The position numbers were made by a program, and so were the translations under genes. DNA of 12,083 nt from JBLMYQ01 sp050260055 (GTDB lineage Bacteria > Bacillota > Clostridia > Acetivibrionales > UBA4821): assembly GCA_050260055.1 (NCBI GenBank), contig JBLNBO010000015.1, positions 1 to 12,083 of the forward strand, read 5' to 3'. Positions 5,613 to 12,083 of the stretch are shown in pieces. Within the stretch, counting starts at the first letter, position 1. Each line of letters opens with the position of its first letter. Under the pieces are notes generated by a model. The model saw nothing but the letters and a program-made list of their open reading frames with translations, ran no database searches and was not told where the DNA came from.

Positions 5613-6455
5613 TCACTTTTTCTTATTAGTATCAAGAATTTGAAGCATACTCTTTATTGAATCAACTATATATTCTTTACCTCCAAACAATACATTCGGT
5701 TCAATAATCAATGGGGTATTACTGTTATAACTGGACAGCTCTTGAATTAATGAGGGAATTGAAAAAGCCCAGCCGTCTTTGATATGCTGAGATGGGTTGG
5801 GAGCTACATGATGATATTCCCAATAATGATCTGTTCCTTTGGTATTCCATATGTGAAAGGCTGATGCATGCGAACCAAGCTTATTCAAAGAGGCAGATAA
5901 ATCAAGACTGTTGTTTATACAAGAGAAATAAAGATGGCCGGTATCAACTAAAAGGCCAAGCTTATTATACTTTTCGATAAGGGCAATCCAATCACTAGGC
6001 AGATAAAGGTTCTTGTTAAGGCCAAAGTATTCAATAAGAATCTTTATTCCATACTTTTCGGAGAGTGATTGAATGCGTGATATTGACTGCTCGACTATAT
6101 CAAAATAGGATTCCAATTCTTTTTCGGGTAACAGTGGGACAATTCCTCCAAAATGTGAAATAGAATAGTCAGCATTCAGGTCTTTTATGAAATCCAGATT
6201 TTCTTCAAGCAGGGTAAAAGACATTTCCCTTTTCTCGCTAGATAAGTCGCAAAAGAACACATCCCATTGGCCTCCCTCAAACCATTTTGGAAGAAAAACA
6301 GGCAAATGTATGCTATATTTCATAGAATATTTATATGCTTTTTCGGCATCAGACAATGTTTTTTCTTTAGATGATGTTACTATTTCCACTCTTTTAAGGC
6401 CAAGCTCATATGATTCTTTTACATCAATAAAAAAAGTATTTATGCCTAATTCCAT
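5613..6455 (-). CDS. Sugar phosphate isomerase/epimerase-like TIM-barrel protein
   Basis: The 280-aa product belongs to the xylose-isomerase-like (AP endonuclease 2) TIM-barrel superfamily, metal-dependent enzymes that isomerise or epimerise sugars, inositols or related compounds. Putative metal ligands sit at strand ends in the usual order: ISHFGG (99-104), E142 in IEYFG, D171 and H174 in VDTGHLYF, H201 in FHIWN, and E252 in IIEPN; HYWEYHH (210-216) may contribute to the active site. No signal peptide is present, so it is cytoplasmic. The ATG at 6455 is chosen because AAGGAGC lies 6 bases upstream and the predicted transcription start (about 6486) lies downstream of the longer frame start at 6521. 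It is not in an operon with other sugar genes, so the substrate cannot be inferred. No clear terminator separates it from the rplM promoter downstream. Confidence 0.85.
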   Translation of the reverse strand: MELGINTFFIDVKESYELGLKRVEIVTSSKEKTLSDAEKAYKYSMKYSIHLPVFLPKWFEGGQWDVFFCDLSSEKREMSFTLLEENLDFIKDLNADYSISHFGGIVPLLPEKELESYFDIVEQSISRIQSLSEKYGIKILIEYFGLNKNLYLPSDWIALIEKYNKLGLLVDTGHLYFSCINNSLDLSASLNKLGSHASAFHIWNTKGTDHYWEYHHVAPNPSQHIKDGWAFSIPSLIQELSSYNSNTPLIIEPNVLFGGKEYIVDSIKSMLQILDTNKKK

Positions 6456-6492
6456 TGACTGCTCCTTAATTAATATATATTTGCTTGTTATG

Positions 6493-6521
6493 ATTCTAAT
6501 ATTTACTTGATATTCGTGCAA
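6493..6521 (-). promoter_or_regulatory. Promoter of the TIM-barrel gene
   Basis: On the minus strand TTGCAC (6521-6516), a 17-base spacer and TAGAAT (6498-6493) make a good SigA-type promoter. The start near 6486 leaves a leader of about 30 bases before the ATG at 6455. Confidence 0.7.
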
Positions 6522-6551
6522 TATATTTTATTGTCATAACGTTTCAAAATG

Positions 6552-6580
6552 TTGATAAATATGTAATTATTTATTATTAT
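6552..6580 (+). promoter_or_regulatory. Possible promoter of the A2M gene
   Basis: TTGATA (6552-6557), a 17-base spacer and TATTAT (6575-6580) are plausible SigA hexamers in a very AT-rich stretch, about 115 bases before the ATG. The AT richness makes chance matches likely, and other sigma factors cannot be excluded. Confidence 0.4.
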
Positions 6581-6699
6581 TGATATAGAGTTTTCAAAAT
6601 CTAATTAAATCTGTAAAAATATAACATATCTGAATATTCAAGCATTAAAACAGCTAATTTTGTAGGAACAGTTTAATAAATTTTTTGGAGGGAATTCCT

Positions 6700-9600
6700 A
6701 TGCAGAAAGTAAAAGATTTTGCATCTAAGGCATTAAAAATATTTCTTCTTATTTCATGCTTTATGTTGGCATTCAACTTGGTGGCGTTACTATTCTATTC
6801 CGATCATAAAATTAAAATATCAAGGCAGGATGTATATACTTCAGGAACAAAGGGTATATGCCAAGTTTCTGTTGTAAAAGATAAAAATGGTGAGCCGTTA
6901 GATACTAAGGTGAGAATAAATCTCCTTGATGAAAAAAAGAAATCAGTAAAAAAACTATATGAGGGAAAGACCAAAGATGATGGGACAGTTGATGCTGATT
7001 TTGAAATTCCTGCAGTAAAAGACGGTCAATATTATCTTTCTGTAAAGGCAACTGCAAATCTAAAAACTGATAGTGTGCTTGAAAAGATAAATGTTATTGG
7101 ATTGGCCTCGGTAAATAAGGTAACTATTAACCTTGATAAAATGATATACAAACCCGGAGATCAGGTTAATTTCAGGGCATTGCTTACAAGCAACAAGGAT
7201 GATTCACCAGTACAAACTGAAGCTTTAGTTTCAATATTCGATGGCAATGAGAATAAGGTCTACAGTAAAAATATAGAATCTTCCAAGTATGGTATAATAT
7301 CGGACGATTTTCAGCTTGCAGACCAGGTTAATAATGGCATATATAAAATCAGGATAGAATATGGGAAAACTGTAGGGGAAAAGTATTTTGATGTAAAACC
7401 TTATGTTCTGCCTAAATTTAAGGCTGCAATTGAAACTGATAAGAAAGAATACTTAATTGGAGAAACCATAAAAGGTAAAGTAAAAGCATATTATATGTTT
7501 GGGAAAGCTATTGAAGGCGGGAAAGCTCAACTAAAGCTAAATGGTAATAACATTCAATCACTTGCAATAAATGAGGGAGGTACTGCTCTATTCCAGATTC
7601 CTGTGAAAACTGAAGGAGAACTGGAGTTAACAGCAGCGGTCATTGATAGTTCCAATTATACGGCAGAGGCTTCTAATAAGGTATTTGCAGGGAGAGAAAA
7701 ACTTGTTGTAAAAGTATTGCCGGAAAACAATGAGCTTGTACCAGGCATAAATAATGAGGTGTTTATCTTTACTTCAAAGATTGATGGAACGCCTGTAAAG
7801 ACATACATAACAATTACCGGAGATAAAACAAAGCAGGTATCTACTGATGAGAACGGAGTAGCAAAGTTTACAACCATACCGAAGGTGGATAATGATACTA
7901 CGGGCGATAGTTATTATACTAACTATTATAATTTAAAAATTACTGATGAAAATGGCAATTTTTTAAAGCAGGAAAAGATTAGTTTGACCATTAAAAGGCC
8001 TGGATATGGATTAATAGTAAGACCGGATAAATCTATATATGCTGTTAATGAAAAGATTGATTTTAATATTTCAAGCAATATCGATAATGGTATTACACAT
8101 CTTGTAATATCTAAAAATGGCCAGCCTCTGAAAATGCTTAACACTGATAAAGATAACGTAGAAGTCGAACTGCCTAAAGACACCTATGGATTGATAGATG
8201 TTTATGCGGAAAGGCAGGGAAATTTCAGGGAATACAGCAGGCGTTACTCCCAGCCATCAAAAGCCCAGTGCTTTAAGTCAATATTTATAAAACCAAATAA
8301 AAATATGAATGTAACAATAAATAAAGAGAATAGATTTTTTAAGCCTGGCGAAGAGCTTCAGCTTTCTTTAGATATTAAAGATGGTAATAATGCACCTCTA
8401 AATAGTGCAATTATGATTAGCATTGCAGATGAAGCATTATCGGCATTGAAGAAGAACGATATGAGCCTGGACAATATAAGACTTGCGTTATCAGATATTG
8501 ATATGGGTGAAACAATAAATGGAATTGACCTTTATTCTGCAATATTAAACAATGCACCGCAGGAAACTCTTACTGCTCTATTATTAAAAAGGAATGCAAA
8601 ACCTTCTGAATTTAGAGAATCCAATTTCGATAATATTCAAAAAAGAGAAATAACGCAGTCTAATTTCTTTAAGTGGTTATTGGCAGCATTATTGCTATTA
8701 GGAGTTCTTCTGTTTGTTACATATAGATGGTTTCGGTTTGCATTGCTTCATATGATAGGAATTCTTATAACTATAGCTCTTGGTTTATTCTTGATTCAGC
8801 CGGATGATTTGGATGATTTCAGATTCTTTGCGGCATTGATTGTATCAACTATATTCTATATATTAATTATTAGAAGCTTCTCGCCAAATAAGAATGCAGA
8901 GAGTAAAGAGAAACTATACAGCCCGGTTCCCGCAGGCGTTGCATTGGTAATGTTGTTGTTAATAGGAGTTTTTATAATTAGATACATAATGCCAATGTTT
9001 GAAAAAAATCAGGTGCTTTCGAGCACCGCTGGCTCAGAGATTGATATGATTGCTCCAAACGGTGCGGAGTTCAGTGCTGGGGGATTCGATATTTCTGATT
9101 TAAAAGAATCTGCGAGTGCTGGCAGTGTAGAATCAAGAGTCAGGAAAAACCCATTTGCAGATTTGTTTAAGCCGAATTCATCAAGTGAGAAGGATATTTC
9201 AAACAGCAGTCAGAGTGCGGAGGGTACCACGGCCCAACCTCAAAAAGCCGACTATGCAGAAATAAAAAAATTAAGAACACAGTTCCTTGAAAGTATGTAT
9301 TTTAACCCTCAAGTTATTGCAGAAGCAGGAAAAGCTTCAATAAAGATTCCTCTTGCAGACAATATTACTACATGGAAAATCCAAGCTGTTGCAAATTCGA
9401 TAAATGGATATATTGGATTCAAAGGGGATTCGATTAAGGTATTTCAGGATTTCTTTGTAGATTTTGAACTTCCTAAGAATCTTACTGTAGGTGATGAAGT
9501 TAGTATTCCTGTTACGGTTTTTAACTATCTTGATAAGTCTCAAAATGTAAAAATTAATGTGCATTTAGGAGATTGGTTCACACTGCTTGGAAAGAATGAA

Positions 9601-11328
9601 AGGATTATGAACATAGGTGCAGGAACTCAGCAGTTAGTATATATACCGATAAAGGTAACCAGGTTTGGAGATTATGAATTGAGAATTGATGCATTGGGAC
9701 AGGCTTTGAGTGATGGAGTTCAAAAAGCTGTAAAAGTTTATCCAAATGGAATAAGACTGCAGGAAGTTTGTGCCAGCGGAAATATTGAGAAAAAAGTAGA
9801 TGAAAAGGTGTTCTTTACTGAAAAAGACATAGAAGGTACAAGAAAAATCAAGATTAAGATATATACGGCTTCAGTGGCACAGGTGGTTGAAGGCCTAGAG
9901 GGTATTCTCGCAATGCCTTCAGGGTGCTTTGAGCAGGTTTCTTCTACCCTCTATCCAGACATTCTTGTTTTAAAGTATTTAAAGGATTCTAAACAAAGTA
10001 ATCCTGAAATAGAAGCAAAAGCAAACAGCTTCATAGAGTCCGGTTTCCAAAAGCTATTGACTTATGAAGTGAAGAATCAGAGAGGAGGATTTTCGCTATT
10101 TGGGGGCAGTCCTGCTGAAACTGTTTTGACTGCTTATGGATTGATGGAATTTAGTGACCTTAAAGAGGTTTATCCTGTTGATGAAAATGTTATAAATAGA
10201 ATGAGGGGATACATATTCAGCAAACAGAATCTTGATGGAAGTTTCTCGACAGAGGGTTTACATATCGGGGGAGCATCATCGCATGACAAGACAGCTTTAA
10301 CGGCTTACGTCGGATGGGCATTGTCCCAGTCGTGTAAAGATGATAAGAGATTCAAGAAGACGGTTGATTATCTGAAGAAAAAAGCGGAAGATACTGAAGA
10401 TCTATACACATTAGCATTGATAGCAAATGTGTTGGTGAATACTGATAATGGAGATGCAAAGAAGATACTGAACAGGCTTGTTAATAAGATTACGCTTGAT
10501 AAAGATTATGCATATTTATCGTCAAATACCAGAGATTATTATGGTTCCTATGGAAAAGTACAGAATCTGCAGACAACTGCACTTGCTTCAATTGCTCTTA
10601 CGAATGCAAATCTTTACAACAAGACAAACAAACAATTTATTTCTTATATTCTATCAAACAAAGATACATACGGAACATTTGGAACCACTCAGGCAACCAT
10701 ACTTTGCCTTAAAGCTCTTATAGAAAGAGGCAAAAAAGGCCAGCAAAAGGATGACACTGTTATTCTAAGTGTAAATGGCAAGCAAGAAAGTATTAGCATA
10801 AAAGGAAAGAACGCATTAAACTATTTTGAAAAGGAATTTACAAATGTACAGAAAGATAATGCGGTTTCTTTATCAGCTAAAACAGAATTGACCTATGAGA
10901 TAACCAAAGAGCATTATCTTCCTTACGACCAAATCAAAGAAGGAAACGGCATAGCAGTATCAAGGAGCATTCCGACAGAATGCAAAGTAAATGACACGGT
11001 TTTTGAGCAGATAAGGGTTATAAATAGGCAGCAGGAATCAATTGAAAATCTTATTGTTCAAGTCCAGATTCCGCAGGGATTTGTAGTGGATGAAAATACT
11101 CTTGAGGAACTAAAGATAAATTCAACAATTGAAAAATACGAAGCAGCATATGACAAACTTAACCTTTATATAAGGAATGTACAGCCGTCAGAGTTTAAAC
11201 AGCTTCGAATTGGTTATAGAGCTGGTTATCCAGTAAATATTACTTCAGGGAATATTCATGCATACGACTACTATAATCCATCGGTATATGTAGATGTGAA
11301 ACCTATAAGAATAAAGGTTGCAGAATAA
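6700..11328 (+). CDS. Membrane-anchored alpha-2-macroglobulin family protein (thioester type)
   Basis: A2M proteins trap proteases: cleavage of a bait region exposes a Cys-Gln thioester that bonds to the attacker. The 1542-aa product has an N-terminal hydrophobic helix (12-33), taken as a signal anchor. Next come macroglobulin-like beta domains: MG2 about 138-232, and MG3 opening with YVLPKF (235-240), a motif typical of animal A2M/complement proteins. An A2M bait-type domain (ISIADEALSAL) is followed by four membrane helices (about 659-678, 680-700, 707-725, 743-764). A Ser/Gly/Asn-rich linker of about 90 residues (768-857) contains SRVRKNPF. The A2M core (LRTQF...NITTWKIQAVANS) starts at 858. 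The thioester motif GCFEQ (C1076, Q1079) precedes an alpha-toroid thioester domain and a C-terminal receptor-binding-like domain (about 1430-1542). Both halves should face outside. ATG 6700 follows GGAGGG by 7 bases. No pbpC neighbour. An L-I-S-C lipobox-like match at 17-20 is probably part of the helix. Confidence 0.93.
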   Translation: MQKVKDFASKALKIFLLISCFMLAFNLVALLFYSDHKIKISRQDVYTSGTKGICQVSVVKDKNGEPLDTKVRINLLDEKKKSVKKLYEGKTKDDGTVDADFEIPAVKDGQYYLSVKATANLKTDSVLEKINVIGLASVNKVTINLDKMIYKPGDQVNFRALLTSNKDDSPVQTEALVSIFDGNENKVYSKNIESSKYGIISDDFQLADQVNNGIYKIRIEYGKTVGEKYFDVKPYVLPKFKAAIETDKKEYLIGETIKGKVKAYYMFGKAIEGGKAQLKLNGNNIQSLAINEGGTALFQIPVKTEGELELTAAVIDSSNYTAEASNKVFAGREKLVVKVLPENNELVPGINNEVFIFTSKIDGTPVKTYITITGDKTKQVSTDENGVAKFTTIPKVDNDTTGDSYYTNYYNLKITDENGNFLKQEKISLTIKRPGYGLIVRPDKSIYAVNEKIDFNISSNIDNGITHLVISKNGQPLKMLNTDKDNVEVELPKDTYGLIDVYAERQGNFREYSRRYSQPSKAQCFKSIFIKPNKNMNVTINKENRFFKPGEELQLSLDIKDGNNAPLNSAIMISIADEALSALKKNDMSLDNIRLALSDIDMGETINGIDLYSAILNNAPQETLTALLLKRNAKPSEFRESNFDNIQKREITQSNFFKWLLAALLLLGVLLFVTYRWFRFALLHMIGILITIALGLFLIQPDDLDDFRFFAALIVSTIFYILIIRSFSPNKNAESKEKLYSPVPAGVALVMLLLIGVFIIRYIMPMFEKNQVLSSTAGSEIDMIAPNGAEFSAGGFDISDLKESASAGSVESRVRKNPFADLFKPNSSSEKDISNSSQSAEGTTAQPQKADYAEIKKLRTQFLESMYFNPQVIAEAGKASIKIPLADNITTWKIQAVANSINGYIGFKGDSIKVFQDFFVDFELPKNLTVGDEVSIPVTVFNYLDKSQNVKINVHLGDWFTLLGKNERIMNIGAGTQQLVYIPIKVTRFGDYELRIDALGQALSDGVQKAVKVYPNGIRLQEVCASGNIEKKVDEKVFFTEKDIEGTRKIKIKIYTASVAQVVEGLEGILAMPSGCFEQVSSTLYPDILVLKYLKDSKQSNPEIEAKANSFIESGFQKLLTYEVKNQRGGFSLFGGSPAETVLTAYGLMEFSDLKEVYPVDENVINRMRGYIFSKQNLDGSFSTEGLHIGGASSHDKTALTAYVGWALSQSCKDDKRFKKTVDYLKKKAEDTEDLYTLALIANVLVNTDNGDAKKILNRLVNKITLDKDYAYLSSNTRDYYGSYGKVQNLQTTALASIALTNANLYNKTNKQFISYILSNKDTYGTFGTTQATILCLKALIERGKKGQQKDDTVILSVNGKQESISIKGKNALNYFEKEFTNVQKDNAVSLSAKTELTYEITKEHYLPYDQIKEGNGIAVSRSIPTECKVNDTVFEQIRVINRQQESIENLIVQVQIPQGFVVDENTLEELKINSTIEKYEAAYDKLNLYIRNVQPSEFKQLRIGYRAGYPVNITSGNIHAYDYYNPSVYVDVKPIRIKVAE

Positions 11329-11329
11329 C

Positions 11330-11379
11330 TTAAAAAACAAAAAGGAGACAGTATATGCTGTCTTCTTCTTGTTTTTTAG
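11330..11379 (+). terminator. Strong intrinsic terminator of the A2M gene
   Basis: A stem of about 22 pairs, with one mismatch and G-U wobbles, joins 11330-11351 to 11358-11379 around the loop TATATG. GAGACAG/CTGTCTT form the top, and the A6/T6 tracts the base. It begins one base after the A2M stop codon, showing that the A2M gene is transcribed alone. Confidence 0.85.
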
Positions 11380-11398
11380 ATGATTTAATTAAAAACAC

Positions 11399-11427
11399 TT
11401 GACCAGCAAGGAATCCCATGTTAAAAT
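11399..11427 (+). promoter_or_regulatory. SigA-type promoter of infC
   Basis: TTGACC (11399-11404), a 17-base spacer and TAAAAT (11422-11427) form a good vegetative promoter. Transcription would begin near 11434, giving a long leader of about 150 bases before infC. Confidence 0.8.
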
Positions 11428-11433
11428 ATTTTC

Positions 11434-11551
11434 TGTAAATAAAGTAGAAGTCATCCACTTCTCACCTCAACACCTTATGGAAGAGGTCAATATTGCTTGT
11501 AAAAAGCTATTATTGGTGTTTAGTGGATTGATATTGCTCAATCCATTTTTT
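11434..11551 (+). ncRNA. infC leader with attenuator (L20-leader-like)
   Basis: The leader ends in an intrinsic terminator: TGGATTGA (11524-11531) pairs with TCAATCCA (11538-11545), then T6. A competing pairing is possible: AACACC (11469-11474) with GGTGTT (11515-11520), and TCCACT (11454-11459) with AGTGGA (11522-11527), which would take away part of the terminator's 5' arm. Local hairpins AGAAGT/ACTTCT (11446-11462) and GCTT/AAGC (11495-11507) lie within. In low-GC Gram-positives the infC-rpmI-rplT operon is controlled by L20 binding to such a leader. Position and architecture fit; family membership was not scored. Confidence 0.65.
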
Positions 11552-11586
11552 ATTAATCTTTTTTAGAATAAGTGAGGTGTATATTT

Positions 11587-12083
11587 ATAAAAGAAGAACT
11601 GCAAATTAATGAAGAAATTAGGGATAAAGAAGTCCGATTGATTGATTCTGACGGTTCGATGCTGGGCGTTATATCCGTAAAGGATGCGCTTAAAGAAGCT
11701 GTAACGAAGAATCTGGATTTGGTCAAAATTGCGCCGCAAGGGAATCCTCCGGTTTGCAAGATAATGGATTATGGAAAATACAAGTTTGAATTAGCAAAAA
11801 AGGAAAAGGAAGCAAAGAAAAAGCAGAAAATTATTGATATAAAGGAAGTCAGGGTTTCGCCTGTAATAGAAGAACATGATTTTGACTTCAAATCAAAAAA
11901 TGCAATAAAGTTTTTGCAAGATGGAGATAAAGTTAAAATAACTGTTAAGTTTCGTGGAAGAGAGCTCAATCACACAAAGCTTGGCGAAAACATTCTCGGA
12001 AAGTTTGCAGAAGTACTTAAAGACGTTGGAGTAATTGAAAAGAAACCCAAACTTGAGGGTAGAAATATGACTATGGTGGTTGC
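11587..12083 (+). CDS. infC: Translation initiation factor IF-3 (3' end beyond window)
   Basis: IF-3 binds the 30S subunit, prevents premature joining of 50S and rejects non-canonical start codons. The first 165 codons are present. The N-domain shows LQINEEIRDKEVRLIDSDG, then NLDLVKIAPQGNPPVCKIMDYGKYKFE and the KKEKEAKKKQK linker. The C-domain shows EHDFDFKSKNAIKFL, VKFRGRELNHTKLGE and KPKLEGRNMTMVV. Only the final residues are missing. There is no ATG, GTG or TTG near the start: GAGGTG (11574-11579) is followed after 7 bases by ATA (11587), which aligns with the N-terminus of known IF-3 proteins. Atypical AUU/AUC/AUA starts are characteristic of infC, where they let IF-3 limit its own synthesis. 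rpmI and rplT would be expected downstream. Confidence 0.95.
   Translation, partial: MKEELQINEEIRDKEVRLIDSDGSMLGVISVKDALKEAVTKNLDLVKIAPQGNPPVCKIMDYGKYKFELAKKEKEAKKKQKIIDIKEVRVSPVIEEHDFDFKSKNAIKFLQDGDKVKITVKFRGRELNHTKLGENILGKFAEVLKDVGVIEKKPKLEGRNMTMVV

Noticed and set aside
6456..6521. 22-residue N-terminal extension of the TIM-barrel protein
   Set aside because: The promoter -10 and -35 elements overlap this stretch and AAGGAGC precedes the ATG at 6455; the first beta strand (ELGINTF) begins at that Met.
6685..6699. TTG start for the A2M gene
   Set aside because: The TTG overlaps the ribosome binding site GGAGGG that serves the ATG at 6700.
6748..6759. Lipoprotein signal (L-I-S-C) at the A2M N-terminus
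   Set aside because: The hydrophobic stretch continues for more than ten residues after the Cys and a Lys interrupts the segment before it, so an uncleaved membrane helix is more likely; not excluded experimentally.
11553..11969. Two minus-strand open frames over infC
   Set aside because: The plus strand encodes unmistakable IF-3 sequence through this region; the minus frames are shadows that persist because infC lacks a canonical start.
1..12083. CRISPR array, tRNA genes, prophage or transposase genes
   Set aside because: No regularly spaced repeats, no cloverleaf-like sequence with a T-loop GGTTCRA core, and no recombinase or transposase motifs were seen on either strand.

Overview
The window is AT-rich, with clostridial-type Shine-Dalgarno sequences (GGAGG/GAGGTGA). 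It carries a yunB sporulation gene, an rph-rdgB pair, rplM-rpsI, and infC behind a leader of the kind used by low-GC Gram-positives. This points to an endospore-forming member of the Clostridia. I cannot name the genus from the sequence alone.

Layout. (1) Bases 1-111 are a 5S rRNA missing only its first few bases, followed by its terminator, so the window starts at the end of an rRNA operon. (2) A 62-residue orphan protein (224-412, +) follows, closed by two more hairpins. (3) A minus-strand membrane-anchored GAF-GGDEF diguanylate cyclase (522-2105). (4) Divergent from it, on the plus strand: yunB, then rph and rdgB, the last two separated by a small inverted-repeat element that exactly fills the gap between stop and start codons. 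(5) Convergent with rdgB is the minus-strand rplM-rpsI operon with its own promoter and 5' leader. A perfect 22-bp palindrome between rdgB and rpsI can terminate both directions. (6) A minus-strand TIM-barrel sugar isomerase/epimerase-like gene. (7) Divergent from it is a 4.6-kb gene for an alpha-2-macroglobulin (A2M) family protein of 1542 residues, closed by a strong terminator. (8) A promoter and attenuator-like leader precede infC, which begins at a non-canonical AUA codon and runs off the window.

Most genes are housekeeping: ribosomal proteins, IF-3, tRNA 3'-end maturation and nucleotide-pool sanitation. The unusual gene is the A2M protein. It keeps the CxEQ thioester motif and an MG2-MG3 region with a YVLPKF motif. 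It also has a four-helix membrane segment where the bait region is expected, and lacks the pbpC partner that often accompanies enterobacterial-type bacterial A2Ms. This suggests a surface protease trap tethered to the Gram-positive membrane on both sides of the bait. Other points for follow-up are the rph/rdgB element, two apparent AUA start codons (yunB and infC), and the terminator built into the last codons of rdgB.
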